Assembly: GCA_023053575.1 (NCBI GenBank)
Contig: JAKZAP010000001.1
Location: 27,050,533-27,114,532, forward strand
Reading direction: 5' to 3'
Source: Branchinecta lynchi
Lineage: Eukaryota > Arthropoda > Branchiopoda > Anostraca > Branchinectidae
DNA length: 64,000 nucleotides
A model generated the notes under the pieces. The model worked only from the letters and a program-made list of their open reading frames with translations, was not told the origin of the DNA and ran no database searches. Both the position numbers and the translations under genes were made by a program. How positions within the stretch are numbered: position 1 is the first letter of the stretch; the number at the start of each line of letters is the position of its first letter. Below, piece by piece: positions 1 to 12,838 of this stretch.

Positions 1-678
1 GAGCGAATTCGCCAGAACTCTTATTTCCTCCCATGCCTTTTCTCTTAATCAATTGTCTTTCCACTCCTTCATACCAATATCGTAAATAACTGCGCAACTC
101 TGAACTAAACTGATTATCTGTTGTACATCCACCGTTTCTGTATTTCAAATTATTTGCTTGGCGTTGCGATTTTTTCGGCGAAAGCCTGTCGGAGCGTTTT
201 TTCATCTGACAATGCATTTTTCAACGCAGGCGTGATGGGTGTCGCCCGTAACTCGCCGCTCTGTGAACTGGGCTTTACTGCAAACTGTTTGCCCGCTCAC
301 CTTTGGGTGAAGTTGTCGTCCATTGCCCAGACTTTCACCTTCCATTGCAATGTTAACACTTGACTGGAGAGGCCATGGACAAGTCAATTGGAAAGGACAT
401 TGTCTCACTTCTGGTATTAAAAGCTGGAAATGACGGGAGACCAGAGATACTCTACTCTGAAGAAATGTGTTAGTACGCTTGACTCATCAGAGCTTTTCCA
501 TCCCTCAGATGTTAAATCCACGCTCAAGTTTAATCAGTAAGGCCGCTTTGTCGGTCCAGGAGCCGGTCCTGGTACAAGATCCATCATAGAAAATATAGGA
601 GCGGTCTTCGAAACTGAAATGGCACTCCATCTCCACTCAGAGACACTAAAAACGTATCAAACCATCAACAATCTTTAT
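1..678. other. No feature recognised
   Basis: Only short chance frames. A possible foldback (CCAGGAGCCGGTCCTGG near 556) is too short to call. Confidence 0.5.
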
Positions 679-1057
679 TTAAAAGACCCCTCACACTATT
701 TAATCTTCAACTTATAGTATTTTAAAATATATGAATACTTTAAAACTAGGCTGCGCTTTCAACAAACAACCGACGGATTTGGCTGTTTGAAGCCTTTTCC
801 GCGACCCGTTGACTTACAGCGAAAACAGGGAAACAATTTACAGAACCGGTTTTCTGATTGAAAAACTTCTGGCAGACAACCGTCGACAGCGTGATACACA
901 TCGAAGGTAGCAAAACACGGCAAGTGAGAAAATCAGCGTCGTTTTATTAGAGCGGTTAGAGTGTACCGTACGAAATTGGTGTCTCCGGGGTTCAGAAATA
1001 TATGGAGTGATTATGGAAGTAGGTTGCGTTAGTATTATAGGCAAGACATGTCCTTAA
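679..1057 (+). mobile_element. Family F DNA element, copy 1
   Basis: It starts TTAAAAGACCCC and ends CATGTCCTTAAAT, a weak terminal inverted repeat. The interior shares AACTAGGCTGCGCTTTCAAC, GTGAGAAAATCAGCGTCG and GTAGGTTGCGTTAGTATTAT with three other copies. No intact frame. Confidence 0.7.
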
Positions 1058-2020
1058 ATGATTCTCTGTTTCCATCTTCATTTTTCATATACACTTTAAA
1101 ACCCATATTATTTAGATATAAAAAGTAGACTTTCGAATAAGGTAGTTTTAAGTTTTTTCTTTCTTCTCCTTTGTTTGCCTAACACATTTCGTCCCGTATG
1201 TCTTTCTTTATACTGTCCTATTTTCCTTTTCCGCCATCTTGTATCCAAAACGACATCACTCAAATAACCTCAGAACGGGCCCGCTTTCCATTCCAAGACA
1301 TAGCCAGGCGAAGCAAACCCACTAGGACAAACAAGCTTAAGGCCTCAGAATGAAAAGATAAAGCGAAAGCGAGCGGCCGTCAGATTCCTCTGAGTCGAGA
1401 GGAAATCTCTGATTTCTTATTCCGCCCGAGAGCAAACGACCGAAACCAATTGTAGATGGAACTACTTTTTCCCGCCCTCACTCTTGCTTGTGTAAGCTTT
1501 ATTTGCAAGTCTTTCCTCCCCTGGTTCGAATAGAAATCTCCAAGTAAAGGTCTGAAGGAGGGATGAAAGTAAGCTGAAGAATTGTTTTTGGTAAAAGATC
1601 CACGAGGGGGCGGGGCCACACTGAATAGATTCAGTTTGATGGAGTCACTGATGGGTCTTTTCAAGCCAGTAGCCTAAACAAATCGCTTCGCTAAGATCAC
1701 TCCTGATCGTGTGCGAACAAACGATCATGATTTCCCGGTCGGATTCCCTGCACCTTCGCACAAAGTTGAAAAGTTTCAGCTTTTCCGTACGGAAGTGATG
1801 ATGGTGCCAAAAATCCGGGCAGGAATTCCAGTCCGGGAGCTCTCGATCATGATTGTGTGTTCGCACTATTAGGATATCTATTACAGGGTTCGTGCGCTTG
1901 CTCTTCCACGTTTTCCCCTGACTTCCCTGACCTTTTTTGGTGATTTTCCCTAACCTTTTCCATCAGTTTTCCAACACTTTTCGATTACCTCAGTGAACAA
2001 ATTAACTCATTTACTGAAAA
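1058..2020. other. No feature recognised
   Basis: No gene, RNA or clear repeat. A GATCATGA-containing region is inverted around 1695-1855 (GTGCGAACAAACGATCATGA against TCATGATTGTGTGTTCGCAC), suggesting a small foldback element. Confidence 0.5.
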
Positions 2021-4003
2021 AACAAGAGCTCGAAGCTCGTATGGCACTTGCAAGGCTGGGTCAGAGGATTAAAGTATGAACTCGTCAATTTGTAGGTTTG
2101 TTGTAATCATATGTAAGCAAAATCCTTGAGATAAGAACGGTCATGGGTCCTTGGAAATCACGAGAATGTATTTTTCGTAAAAGTCTATTTTATTTATGCA
2201 TTTGGCCGTGATGATGCGCACTTTAAGGGCGTATGCATCTGTAATGAACACTCCTGAAGCACAAACGATGATAAGCTCAGTGGAATCAAGAAAATGTATA
2301 TTTTGCTCAAAATTATTGTTGGTATTTTGAGAAACTCAGTTGTAAGCAAAACCCGTGAGGCAAAAATGATCACGGGCCCTTGGGGATCATGAATATCTTT
2401 CGTTTGGTTAACGTATTTTTTTATTTTTCGGTTAAGAAACGCACTTTAAGGGTGCTAAAAATTAGTTTAACACCTTTGAGTTAAATGTAAACTTTGCTTA
2501 GAAGCATTTTCTGTACTTTGTGCTTAGGATTAGTACTTTAAGGTTAGGATTAATACTTTTAAGGGATGGTTGGATCTGAGAAGTGACAATTTCTGATCCA
2601 ATCTTGTCAAGTTTGTAATGTTCAAGCCAAGTTGCATCACCCTAGAACATCTGGAGTTACCTTAGTTCGCGATCACCGAAATTCCGGACCCCCGCCCATC
2701 AACTCTCCTCACAGTGCCCGAACCCGGTCCGATTTGTCACTGATGTATATAGTTATTGTCGTTGTTCTTCCCACCAAGTTTCATCCCAATCACTCCACTC
2801 TAAGCGTGTCACAAGATCTCCCCCCCCCCACATTCATCGGTCCGGTCCGGACTTAAAATGGGACATCCGAGACATGAAGTCTTCCTAAATATCATGTTTC
2901 GTAAGATCCGACAACTCGTTCAAGAGTTTAGATACATCAAGATTCCAGATTTACCCTCCCTCCACTCCCCCACGATTGTTGGATCGGAGAACTGATTATT
3001 TCTAAACAATCCTGTCAAGTCTCTAATGTTCAAGCCAAGTTTCATCGTCCTAGCACATCTGGAAATACCTTAGATCGCGGTAGCCCGATTTCCGGACCCC
3101 CCCCCCTCTAACTCCCCCCACAGTGCTCAAATTCGACCCGGTTCTATCACGGACTATCTAGTTCTTGTGCTTGTCCTTCCCACCAAGTTTCAACCAAATC
3201 GCTCGACTCTAAGCGTGTCACAAGATTTACGGCCCCTCCCCCACATTCATCAGATCCGGCTTTAAATGGGTCATTCAAGGCACGATCTCTTTCCAAATAT
3301 CAAGTTTCGTTAAGATCCGATCATCTATTCCAATGTTATACATTCCTCAAGATTCCGGATTCCCCCTCCTTCCACTCCCCCCACGGTGGTCGGATGGGGA
3401 AGTTGACTATTCCCAGGTTAATCTGGTCGGATCCCTGACTTGCCTGTCAAGTTTCATAGTCCTAGCCCACCTGGAAGTAACTTAACTCCGAACCATCGGA
3501 ATTGCGGAAACCCCCTCCAACTCCCCCACAATGCACGAATCCTGTCCGGCTCTGTCAATGATGTACCTAGACCTCGTGCTTGTTCCTCCCACCAAGTTTC
3601 ATCCCGATCGCTCAACTCTAAGCGTGTCACATGATTTCCGGCCATCCCCCCTTCTACTCCCCCCCCCCCACATTCATCGTATTCGGTCCGCACTTGAAAT
3701 AGTACATATGAGATACGAGGCCTCTCCAAATATCAAGTCACTAAGATCCGATCATCCGTTCGAAAGTTATGCATGTCTCTAAATTGCGGATTCCGGCTCC
3801 CCTCCCTCCCCCCACGATGGTCGGATCGAGCAAGTGATTGTTTCCAAGTTTGGACGGGTCCCTATGCCTGCCAAGTTTCGTCGTCCAAACACATCTGGAA
3901 GTACCCTGACTCGCAAACAACGGACTGACCGATCAACCGCCAGACCGACGGAAAAGTGGTCGGATTACGGCAATTGGCCAGAAGGCAAGTGTCATGAAAA
4001 CTG
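2021..4003 (+). repeat. Family A modular C-rich repeat, copy 1
   Basis: The copy starts AACAAGAGCTCGAAGCTCGT, an AACAAGAG head followed by a palindrome, then ATGGCACTTGCAAGG. The interior has several degenerate modules of 100-200 bp built from CAAGTTTCAT, AAGATCCGATC and C-runs before ACTCCCCC. It ends with a GACCGACGG-type region and GGCAAGTGTCATG. Short ORFs inside are composition artefacts. Confidence 0.8.
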
Positions 4004-5780
4004 AACAAAACATCCATCAGCTTCGTAAAGCCGTTCAAACTGTATGAGAAATTAACAATGCGATTCCTCATTCCACAAAATCGAACGGCTCAAAGAACAG
4101 AGTTATCAACTCATAAACTTGGACAGAGAACCGACGAAAAAGAAAATTCCAGTAAAAAAAAACTTGATGCATAAGTATAGCTGAACTTTTCAATTAATTT
4201 CCCTGACCTTCTGCAACTTTTCACGATTGTCCCTGGCTTTTCCCTGATTTCCAGAGCCGCACGAACCCTGCTATTAGTAACGGAACGAACCTCCATTAGC
4301 AGGGAGTCGAATATTTTTTTAGGATACTATATCCAGCAGTGGCCCATGAACCATCCGTCTTGCAGCAATTTATTTCCACTGGTTGAAATACTTCGAACTT
4401 GGTACGTGGCCTCCTCTGTGTCAAAGTAGAGGTACATGGTAGAATTTGTTTTCTTTGTTATTTATATTGCGGACCAAACTTTGGCCACAAATGGCCCTTG
4501 GCTCCAAAGGCCTACTCAGTTGCTAAAAAAAAACACTCATCGCTAGATCGCAGACGAATCCGCAGTTGTCTGACGCCTGACATACTTAAATGAATGAAAT
4601 AGAACTTTCAATAAAAGAGCTGTTAACATAACAATTTCAATTGTTTAGATCGCTCGCCGAATCACTGATTATTCATTAGGTTCGATGATTAGGGGAGAGC
4701 TATGTATAGGGGATCCCTTTTTTTCAAGCTCAGACTACTTTATTATGGATAATGTTTTGATTTATTTTGACTACACCAAAAGATTTGCTCAGAGTATCCC
4801 CAAGATTATGACTTACTTTGGTGGCTTATGGTGAATCATTGATGATCCAGTATTGACCAGGACCGATCCACTACAAAACCATATGGAAATGATCCGCAAC
4901 AGACCGTTAATCTTTCAGCGGCGAAACAGCTATTGTGGTCAAGTTAATTCGCTAGATGGGGTTCACTTAAACTAGCCCACGAAAGAAACATAATACAAAA
5001 ATCAAGAAAAGTTTCACTTAAAATCTTACAATTACGGAGGTATCGGTATTTCAGGATCTCGGTTTTCGAGGACAGGCACAACGGTTTTTGTCAAAGAAAA
5101 CAAAAAATAGGGTATGAAAACACCATTTAATTTAGACAGGCCGAACACAGGACAAAAAAGGATCAAACTGACGCCGGACGGCACCTCTGGCTGTTGAAAA
5201 ATTGAAGTTATGGATTATTGTCCAGTATAGACCACGGTCTAGTATACAGCAGCTTCCCCTCGTCCTAGAGGACACAACTTTTCTTATTGAAAATGTGGCA
5301 GCATTTAAGCAGAAATGTTGAAGCAATTTACTCAAAGCAATAAATATTAAAGTTACTTTTGGCAACCAAAGTAGTTTTATATTAAGAAAATTGGTCATTG
5401 TTAAAAGGTTTTCACTTAATCGTACTAATTAATTTTACATGTAAAGTACGATCAAATGGACGTTTACTTATATTTTATTTTTTTATTTTTATTGTTTTAC
5501 AGATTTAATTTAAAAAAAAAGGGTTTGGTATCGGAGACGGAAATGAAGAAGATTTTACGAAATGCCACTGCAAAAGGGATTCCCTATGACGGAAGGGAAG
5601 GGCATCCTTTGACGCAGGAAGTGCGAAGAGGTAAAAAAAAACTTCTGTTGTTATTCTCTACTGGACAAAACCCCCTTTTGGGTTTGGTTGCAAGAAAATA
5701 AAAAATTACGAGGGATAATATTTTTGTAAATAATAAGTTTTAAACGAAAGAAAATTTTAAGGAAAGGAGATATTAAGAAA
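4004..5780. other. No gene recognised
   Basis: AT-rich, no homology visible beyond the weak exon-like ORF at 5503-5630. Confidence 0.5.
5503..5630 (+). other. Weak exon-like ORF
   Basis: It lies after GTTTTACAG and before AG|GTAAAA, 128 nt. The frame reads SETEMKKILRNATAKGIPYD and GREGHPLTQEVRRG. There is no family recognition, and it is one of many chance candidates. Confidence 0.15.
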
Positions 5781-8315
5781 AACAAGAGCTACGAGCTCAT
5801 ATGGCACTTGTACGAGTAGGCTGTACAAGAAAGTAGATGAAAACGTCACAAAATACACCCGCCATCCAAAAAGGCGGTTCGGAAATAGAAATAGGATATT
5901 TAGTTTCACTCATTTCTGAGCAGTTCCGGCATCGTCTCGATTGTCTGTAGCAAATGCACATGACTGTTCAAACTTTCATCCCAATAAATCCATTTGTTTG
6001 ATCCCTAGACGTGCTACACGATTTCCGGTACTCACTCTATTTCCACCTACCGTGGCCGAATCTGGTTCGGATTAAAAAAAAATCGACCACCTAAAGCATC
6101 TTCGTTTATACCATCTACCAAGTTTCACTCGAATCTGAGCATTTTTGGAAAGTTCCGGGTACCCCCCCCCCCCTTCCCACCAACGTTGTCGGAGCCGGTT
6201 CGGGCCCAATCTCTTAATTCCCTCATCAAGTTTGACTGAAATTGGAGCATAGCCTATCTGCAAGTTTCCAGTACCCCCCTCCCCTACCTTGGCCGAATCC
6301 GGCCCAGACGCCAAATAACAAATCTAGGCCGCATAAACTCGGCACTGTCGAATTGCATCTCATTCGGTCCATCCGTTTGGTTTTTGTGCATGTCAAAAGT
6401 CCCCCCACCCCCAATTCCCCTAATCGTGGTCGCATATGGTTCGAACGCATGTTTTACATGTCGAGGCCATCGATTCGTATCACCCATGAAGTTTCACTCG
6501 AATCAGACCACTCGTTCGCAATTTATAGAAGTCCATATTTCTCTTCTCTTGCTCCCCCAAAAATGCTCGGATCTAGGAAATGAAGTTTCCGGGGGTATGT
6601 TGTGTCAGGTTTTTAAGTCAAGATAATTCGGGTCGCTAATATGCCTGCAAAGTTTCGTTGTCGTTTTAAATCTGGAACTATTCTAACTCACGACTACCGG
6701 AATTCCAGGAAACCCCCTCCAACTCCCCCCACAGAGCCCCGAAACCATCTGGCTCCGTCAATTTCATCTAGGCCTAATGCTTGTTCCATCCATTAAGTTT
6801 CGTCCCAATCCCTCTGCTTTTAGAGTTTCTTGAGTTTTCCACACCCCCCCCCCCATCCCCACAGGTATCGGACCCGACTCGGACGTGACACTGAACGTCC
6901 GAGGCGATAGCTCACCAGACAAGTTTCATTCAAATCCGATCACCCGTTCAAAAGTTCTGCACGCCACTAGATTCCCTCCTCCAACTCCCCCCAGTGTCAT
7001 CGGATCCGGCCCGGATTTAAAGTGAGGTGTCTGAGACACAAGGTCATCCTAAATATCAATTTTCATCAAGATCCGATCACCCGTTCAAAAGTTATGCACG
7101 CCACTAGATTCCGGACTCCCCATCCACCCACTCCCCCCACGATGGTCGGGTCGAGGAAACGGCTGTTCTCAAGTCAATCTGTTCGGATCCTTGACATACC
7201 TGCCAAGTTTCATCGCCCTAGGACACCAGGAAGTATGCCGAACTCGCGGGATCGCTAGAAATCTGGACCCCCACCCCAACTCCCCCACAGTGCCCTGATC
7301 CGGTCCGGTTATGTCAATGACGTGTCTAGGACCTGTGCTTGTTTTTCCCACCAAGTTTCATCCCGATCCCTCCACTTTAAGCGTTTCTCAAAATTTCCGG
7401 TTCTACACCCCAACTCCCCCACAGTGCCCTGATCCGGTCCGGTTATGTCAATGACGTTTCTAGGACCTGTGCTTGTTTTTCCCACCAAGTTTCATCCCGA
7501 TTCCTCCACTTTAAGCGTTTCTAAAAATTTCCGGTTCCCTCCTCCAACTCCCCCCAGTGTCATCGGATCCGGCCCGGATTTAAAGTGAGGTGTCTGAGAC
7601 ACGAGGTCATCCTAAATATCAATTTTCATCAAGATCCGATCACCCGTTCGCAAGCTAAAAATACCTCAAATTTTGGCTTCACCCTCCCTCCACTCCCCCC
7701 CCCCAGATGGTCGAATCGGGGAATTGATGATTTCCTATTTAAGCTGGTCGGGTCCCAGACATGCCTGTCAATTTCCATCGTCCCAGCACATCAGGAAGCA
7801 CGGAACTCGCGGGATCACTACAAATTCGGACTTCTCCCCCCCCCCAACTCCCCCAAAGTGAGTGGATCCGTTATCTAGGACTTTTGCTTGTACTTTCCAC
7901 CAAGTTTCATTCGGATCCCTCCACTCTAAGTGTTTTCCAAGATTTCCGGTTTCCCCCTCTAACTCCCCCCAGTGTCACCGGATCCGGTCTGGATTTAAAA
8001 TGGAGGGTCTGAGACACGAAGTCCTTCCATGTATTAAGTTTCATTAAGATCCGATCACCCGTTCGTAAGCTAAAAATATCTCATTTTTCCTATTTTTTCC
8101 GGATTCCCCCTCCCTCTACTCCCCTCCAGATGGTCGGATCGAGGAAGCGACAATTTCTAATTTAATCTGGTCCAGTTCCTCATATGCTTGCCAAGTTTCA
8201 TCGTCCTAGCTTATCTGGAAGTGCCCGAACTAGCAAAACCGGGACCGACAGACCGACTGACGGACAGAAATTACAATCGCTATATGGCACTTGAGTAAGC
8301 TCAAGTGCCATAAAA
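5781..8315 (+). repeat. Family A modular C-rich repeat, copy 2
   Basis: The head is AACAAGAGCTACGAGCTCAT. The interior has more modules than copy 1, with near-exact internal duplications (for example around 7270-7360 and 7395-7510). The tail is TATATGGCACTTGAGTAAGC followed by the complementary half TCAAGTGCCATA, making a terminal hairpin. Confidence 0.85.
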
Positions 8316-10713
8316 AGAAAAAAGCAATGAATATTAACCTTTTTATTTTTTTTTTAATATCAGCTAAATGTTTTTCGTTCTTTTTTTGTGGCTGTGCTGA
8401 AGTCTGTTTTGACAGTGTCCAATAGGCTATAGTTTTATTTTTCGAATAGCCACTGATGATGAGACGGTCGTTTCAAATCCTTGCCCTGGCATGACCTAGC
8501 ATTTGAAAGTGGGTGAACTACAGGAGTGTTGCATGAAGCTGCCCTTACTATGGCACCGCCCACCCCCCAATTGGCCATGGTACATGATCCTGCCACCTTG
8601 GATTATGAAGCTGCCACCCCAGAAAAATCATGCAAATTCCAAGAAAACAGCAAATTTCGTTATTTGCAAAAGGTCAAGGAACCTCTCTGACCAAACAGCT
8701 GGCCTCTAACTTCACCATGTAGCAAAATACTATTTTTTTTTAGCAAAGTGGGCGACTTCATGATCACTTGGGTGCCTACATTCTTTCGTGTTCTCTAGCT
8801 TAGCCTTGAACAATTACAAGTAAACTATGGTACCAGCAGAAAGTGAAGGTTCTAAGCTTCCTTTCAGGATACTCCACTGAATTTTATCTCAACCTTTACT
8901 CTTTTTCCCTAAGTCATTTCCCAAAAATAGGAGTTTAGGGTGGCGGCTTCACGCAGCACTCCTGTAGACACTGCAAACGCAACTAAACTACTATAAACCA
9001 TTTTTTTCTTGCTACGACACAGCAACGAGACGGCCAATGAAAGGCTACTGACAGTGGCAAACTTTTGCCTAGGCATAGGCTACTAGGCAACGGCCTTGGC
9101 CTCAACCCCGGAAGGGCCCAGGGGTCAAAGTGGTAAATCTAAAACTTAATGTCTAAAAAACTATACTTGGTATTTCGTTTCAACACTCGTACCGTGCTTG
9201 ATTTAAATTTTTGTTACATATTCTTTGTTTTATTATTCGTTTCTTTGTTTTATTATTCGAGTTCAGTGAAAGTTTCTGCGCTTTCTAGGGAATAATAGAC
9301 AGAGAACCCAGAATTGTAAAATAATCACAGAATTTGTACATATACACTTTTAACACGAACATAATGTTCGTTATTTTATTTGCATTTGTATGTCGTTTAA
9401 ACAGCATCTTTCTTCCGGTTTTTGGTTACATGTCAGTTTGTTGGTTCCGCATCATTTTTCTGTTGGTATTGTGTTGGACCTTATGATTTAGTTGTTTTTT
9501 TTCGCTGAGGACGGTTTGCCGAAAGTGCAACCGAAATATTCGAAATTATATTTATCCCTCGGACATCATCTTAGAGGAATAACTAGCTGATCAAGAAAAA
9601 AAAAAAAAAAAAATCACGGTTTTCTATTTTTTTCGTATTGGTTGTTCCAGGCTTCTGTCCCGAGTTAGCCAAGTACTACTGGGGTAACGAAAAAACGACG
9701 AATAATTGATTGATGTCTATAACCAGGCCTACGAATTAGCCGTCTTCCAGCCTTCGTTTCTAGATACTTAAAATGATGTTTCTCCCTCTAGAACTGACTG
9801 AATAAATCTTCGATTAGAAGAAAGGAAATGACGGAACCACCAGTCACCATTATCCCATTAAATGTCAGACTGAATGAAGCTTTATCAGTAACATTCTTAT
9901 TTTCCCATTATCTTCATTCGAGCATTGGGCTTAATGGAGATCAACCCTTTCCAAATTCCCCCCCCCCCCTGGTCTCTCACCTAATTTTTTGAGCTTCATG
10001 TATCTAATTATTTTTCTTCTTTTTTGTTGTGCATATTCATATGGGTGCAAGTTTACCTGATGGATTCTGTATGACTATGTGTAAACTGTTATGATACATT
10101 CTACGTGATAACGTGATACGTGTGATGTTCTGTATGGATCCCCAAATAAGACAGCATCTGGGATTCTTGTCTCCTACTACATATGAATATTTTCAGTATA
10201 GTAATAAATAAATTAACGAACGAAATCTTACTCTTAAAAGCTAAGAGTACATTGCGAGAACTATTGCGGGCAACAGACCTGAAGAAAGGTCGCTGTGGAA
10301 CGTTTAATCGATGACAAGTGACAGATTGTGTGGTAGACGAATTTGCATTGGGGAATAATCTGGAAGGTCTGCAACACACAGGGAAAATTGTATATCCCTC
10401 TAAATTTGAATATTGGCTCAGTATTCTTTTTTTGTACATTTTTTCTTTAACTGTGGTGGTACGATGGCCCTATATCCATATATCTCTCTATATCTAATAG
10501 CAAGACACCTCCAAAACTAAACCTTCAATCTGCGCTAGCAGAAATCTTTTCGAAAAACCTTTTTCGTTCTCTGTGTCCGAAAACGATCACATTCTTGCAA
10601 GATGCATCGGACTTCGTCGAACTATTCGAGAAGCCGTTGGGATACAGAAAAACCGCGAAGGCATAAACCGTGACACAGGCGAGTACTCCCTAGTGGAAAC
10701 ATAGAATGGTTCG
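8316..10713. other. No gene recognised
   Basis: The block holds a C-run near 9959 and AT-rich sequence. A 112-codon minus frame at 10101-10439 has no recognisable family. Confidence 0.5.
9596..9613 (+). repeat. Poly(A) run
   Basis: Eighteen consecutive A or nearly so. No retrogene is recognised upstream. Confidence 0.8.
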
Positions 10714-11091
10714 CTGGTAAGGCCCATTCTCGAATATGGGCACAGCTTAATCAGATCCTTTTACAATAGAGACATTGATGCCCTCAAGACTGTTCAGCGG
10801 CGGCTCCCGAAATTCCCGCCTAAACTGAGACATCTCCCATACCAGCAAAGGCTTGAAAGACATCCTCAACTTCAACTTTAACAACTTGCGCGGTCATAGC
10901 CTCAAACTCACCGCAGAGAGGTTCTGCAAAGATATTGGTCGGTGGTGTTTCAAAAACCGCATGCCACCCGTTGGAAACAACTGCCCGAAGAAACAGCAAA
11001 CTCTTCATCACTAAGCGGATTCAAGAAAGAAATTGACGGAAAGTTTCTTTCCCAAATGTACGACCCTAAATATTTCAAAAGAACTTTGTAG
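10714..11091 (+). pseudogene. Decayed LINE reverse transcriptase, C-terminal fragment
   Basis: The forward frame starts LVRPILEYGHSLIRSFYNRD and continues IDALKTVQRRLPKFPPKL with YQQRLERH. This is the conserved segment after the reverse transcriptase domain in CR1/L2-like LINEs (RPxLEYxxxxW, then xxLExVQRR). After about 55 residues stops and frameshifts appear. A further stretch, FKKEIDGKFLSQMYDP, then ends at a stop near 11091, with A/T-rich sequence after it. It is a dead 5'-truncated copy. Upstream sequence from about 10560 may belong to the same copy. Confidence 0.7.
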
Positions 11092-12650
11092 AGGCTTTGT
11101 GGTCTTTTTTTGCAATATATAATTATTATTAGTGAAAGGAACCCCAAATCCCGCGGGGAGTACTCGCCTTATGCACAACAAAACCTTTAATAAAAATACG
11201 AAAAGAACCATTCAAAATCAACGAACTGATAGAGCAGCAAAAACATATCCCGTGCCAAAAAATGAAACCTCAGAACTAGTTTAACCTATAAATCAATTTC
11301 CAAGAAGTAACTCCCACAAATAGGAGTTTGCATGTTCATTTGTTCCAACTACAGCCTGAAGAGAGCCCTTGCCAAGAAGAGTCAAAATATGGCCAAAGAA
11401 TATCCTAGCCATATTTCATAACAACAGTGGTTTTATTTTGTTAACTTTCAAACTTTATATGCTTGGTACTACCAGCCTTGATCTTTACCGTGGGTACACA
11501 CGTTATCTCGTTACAGACAAGCACTCAGCAAGGAACACTTAATTATACAATAAATTATATTTCAGTCATTTATTTGGTATAGGCTAATTCCTGTGATTTT
11601 CTCAAATTTTTCACGCTGTCAGAATTTTCGGAAATTTAACACAAGGACAAACGATTTCAACAGATGTGTAATAACACATCTGAAACACATTAGTTGACTT
11701 CACATAATATTCCCTATTAAGTGTTACTTTTTCACCTACAATAACATTGCAAACCATGTTCAGTGATGTTTTACGGAAACTCAACAATGACAGGTCCATG
11801 ACGATTTTTTCTGAATGTGAACAGCGAACCTGTTACCTCAAATTTGTCGGAATTACCCATGTTTTTTTTTCTCTGTTAAGCGGTAGAAACATGACAAACC
11901 ATTACACACACTATTACAGAGCATTTCCTAACCGTAATTTTTTCGCTAATTAACGTTTCAAACCATGTTCGGTGTTGAAATATAAGAATTCAAGGCGCAT
12001 AAACTTTGTTATATATTGTTAACAGAGAGTCTGTTATCTCATATCTCAGCAAGTGTGTATGATAATTCCGGGAACACCCGGACTCGCAAAGGCACTCTAC
12101 TCGTCGAATAAGTAGGGTTGTACAGATGATCTGATGTCTTCTCACTCTTGGTAACAGACATGGGTACAGGGTAGCAAAGGGTATAAGAACATCGTAGGTT
12201 TGTGACCTTCCAGGCTTTGCTCCTGATACCTCCAGAGCTGGTGATCGATAAGGGGGCGTAAAACGTTCCCACAAGTTGCAAAAGACTGCCACTGAGCGAT
12301 CTGTAGCATCCTTATGTAAATATTACGAAACTTTCTAAAAGTTTTTTTTTTTTTTTACACTGTCAAGCGTAGTAGGCATGTAAAATGTATTCATCAATTC
12401 CAGACAAGGTCATTATCCCCCCTCAGCCTGAGAGAGCAGGGTCAAAACACAACGATCATGAAGCACAGAACCACTTATTCTTAATCCAGGTGTAACCTAT
12501 TTCCCGAACTGAGCACGAAGAAACGAAAACAAAAACGTCAAGACCTGACAACGGATTTCTCCGGAATGAAGATGGATCCTACTCGTTTCTAGGAAAAGAC
12601 GGACAACGGAACTTTTTTCCTCGTGTTTCCGGCGACACTTCGATATAGAG
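11092..12650. other. No gene recognised
   Basis: AT-rich. Repeated GTTACTTTTTCACC and AACACATCTG fragments near 11650-11950 hint at an eroded repeat. Confidence 0.45.
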
Positions 12651-12838
12651 AGCGTGTTCTACCCTTCTAACAATAGTAACTATTAGTTACTATTTCCGTT
12701 CCAACCTCACGAAAAGTTACTACGCTAACCGTTCCAACCTTCTCGAAATAGTAAATAACAGTAACTACTTGCTAACCATGCTCGGGAGCGTAGTAAGCAT
12801 GGTAACTACGGATATTTGTAACGTGATTGGCTGGATTA
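12651..12838. mobile_element. MITE family E, copy 1
   Basis: It starts AGCGTGTTCTACCCTTCTAA and contains ATAGTAACTATTAGTTACTA and CTCACGAAAAGTTACTACGC, ending ACGTGATTGGCTGGATTA. Copies 2 and 3 are in the opposite orientation. It is rich in short inverted AGTAACTA motifs. No coding. Confidence 0.8.

Noticed and set aside
3454..3782. Pro-rich ORFs in the C-rich repeats (also 6072-6583, 7585-8047, 23807-24458)
   Set aside because: They overlap on both strands and in several frames, and shift with module copies, so they are composition artefacts.
5132..5398. 88-codon minus-strand ORF
   Set aside because: No domain or conserved motif; AT-rich chance frame.
10260..10330. Another hammerhead-like string (CTGAAGA ... 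GGAACG)
   Set aside because: GAAA is not conserved and no stem II can be drawn.
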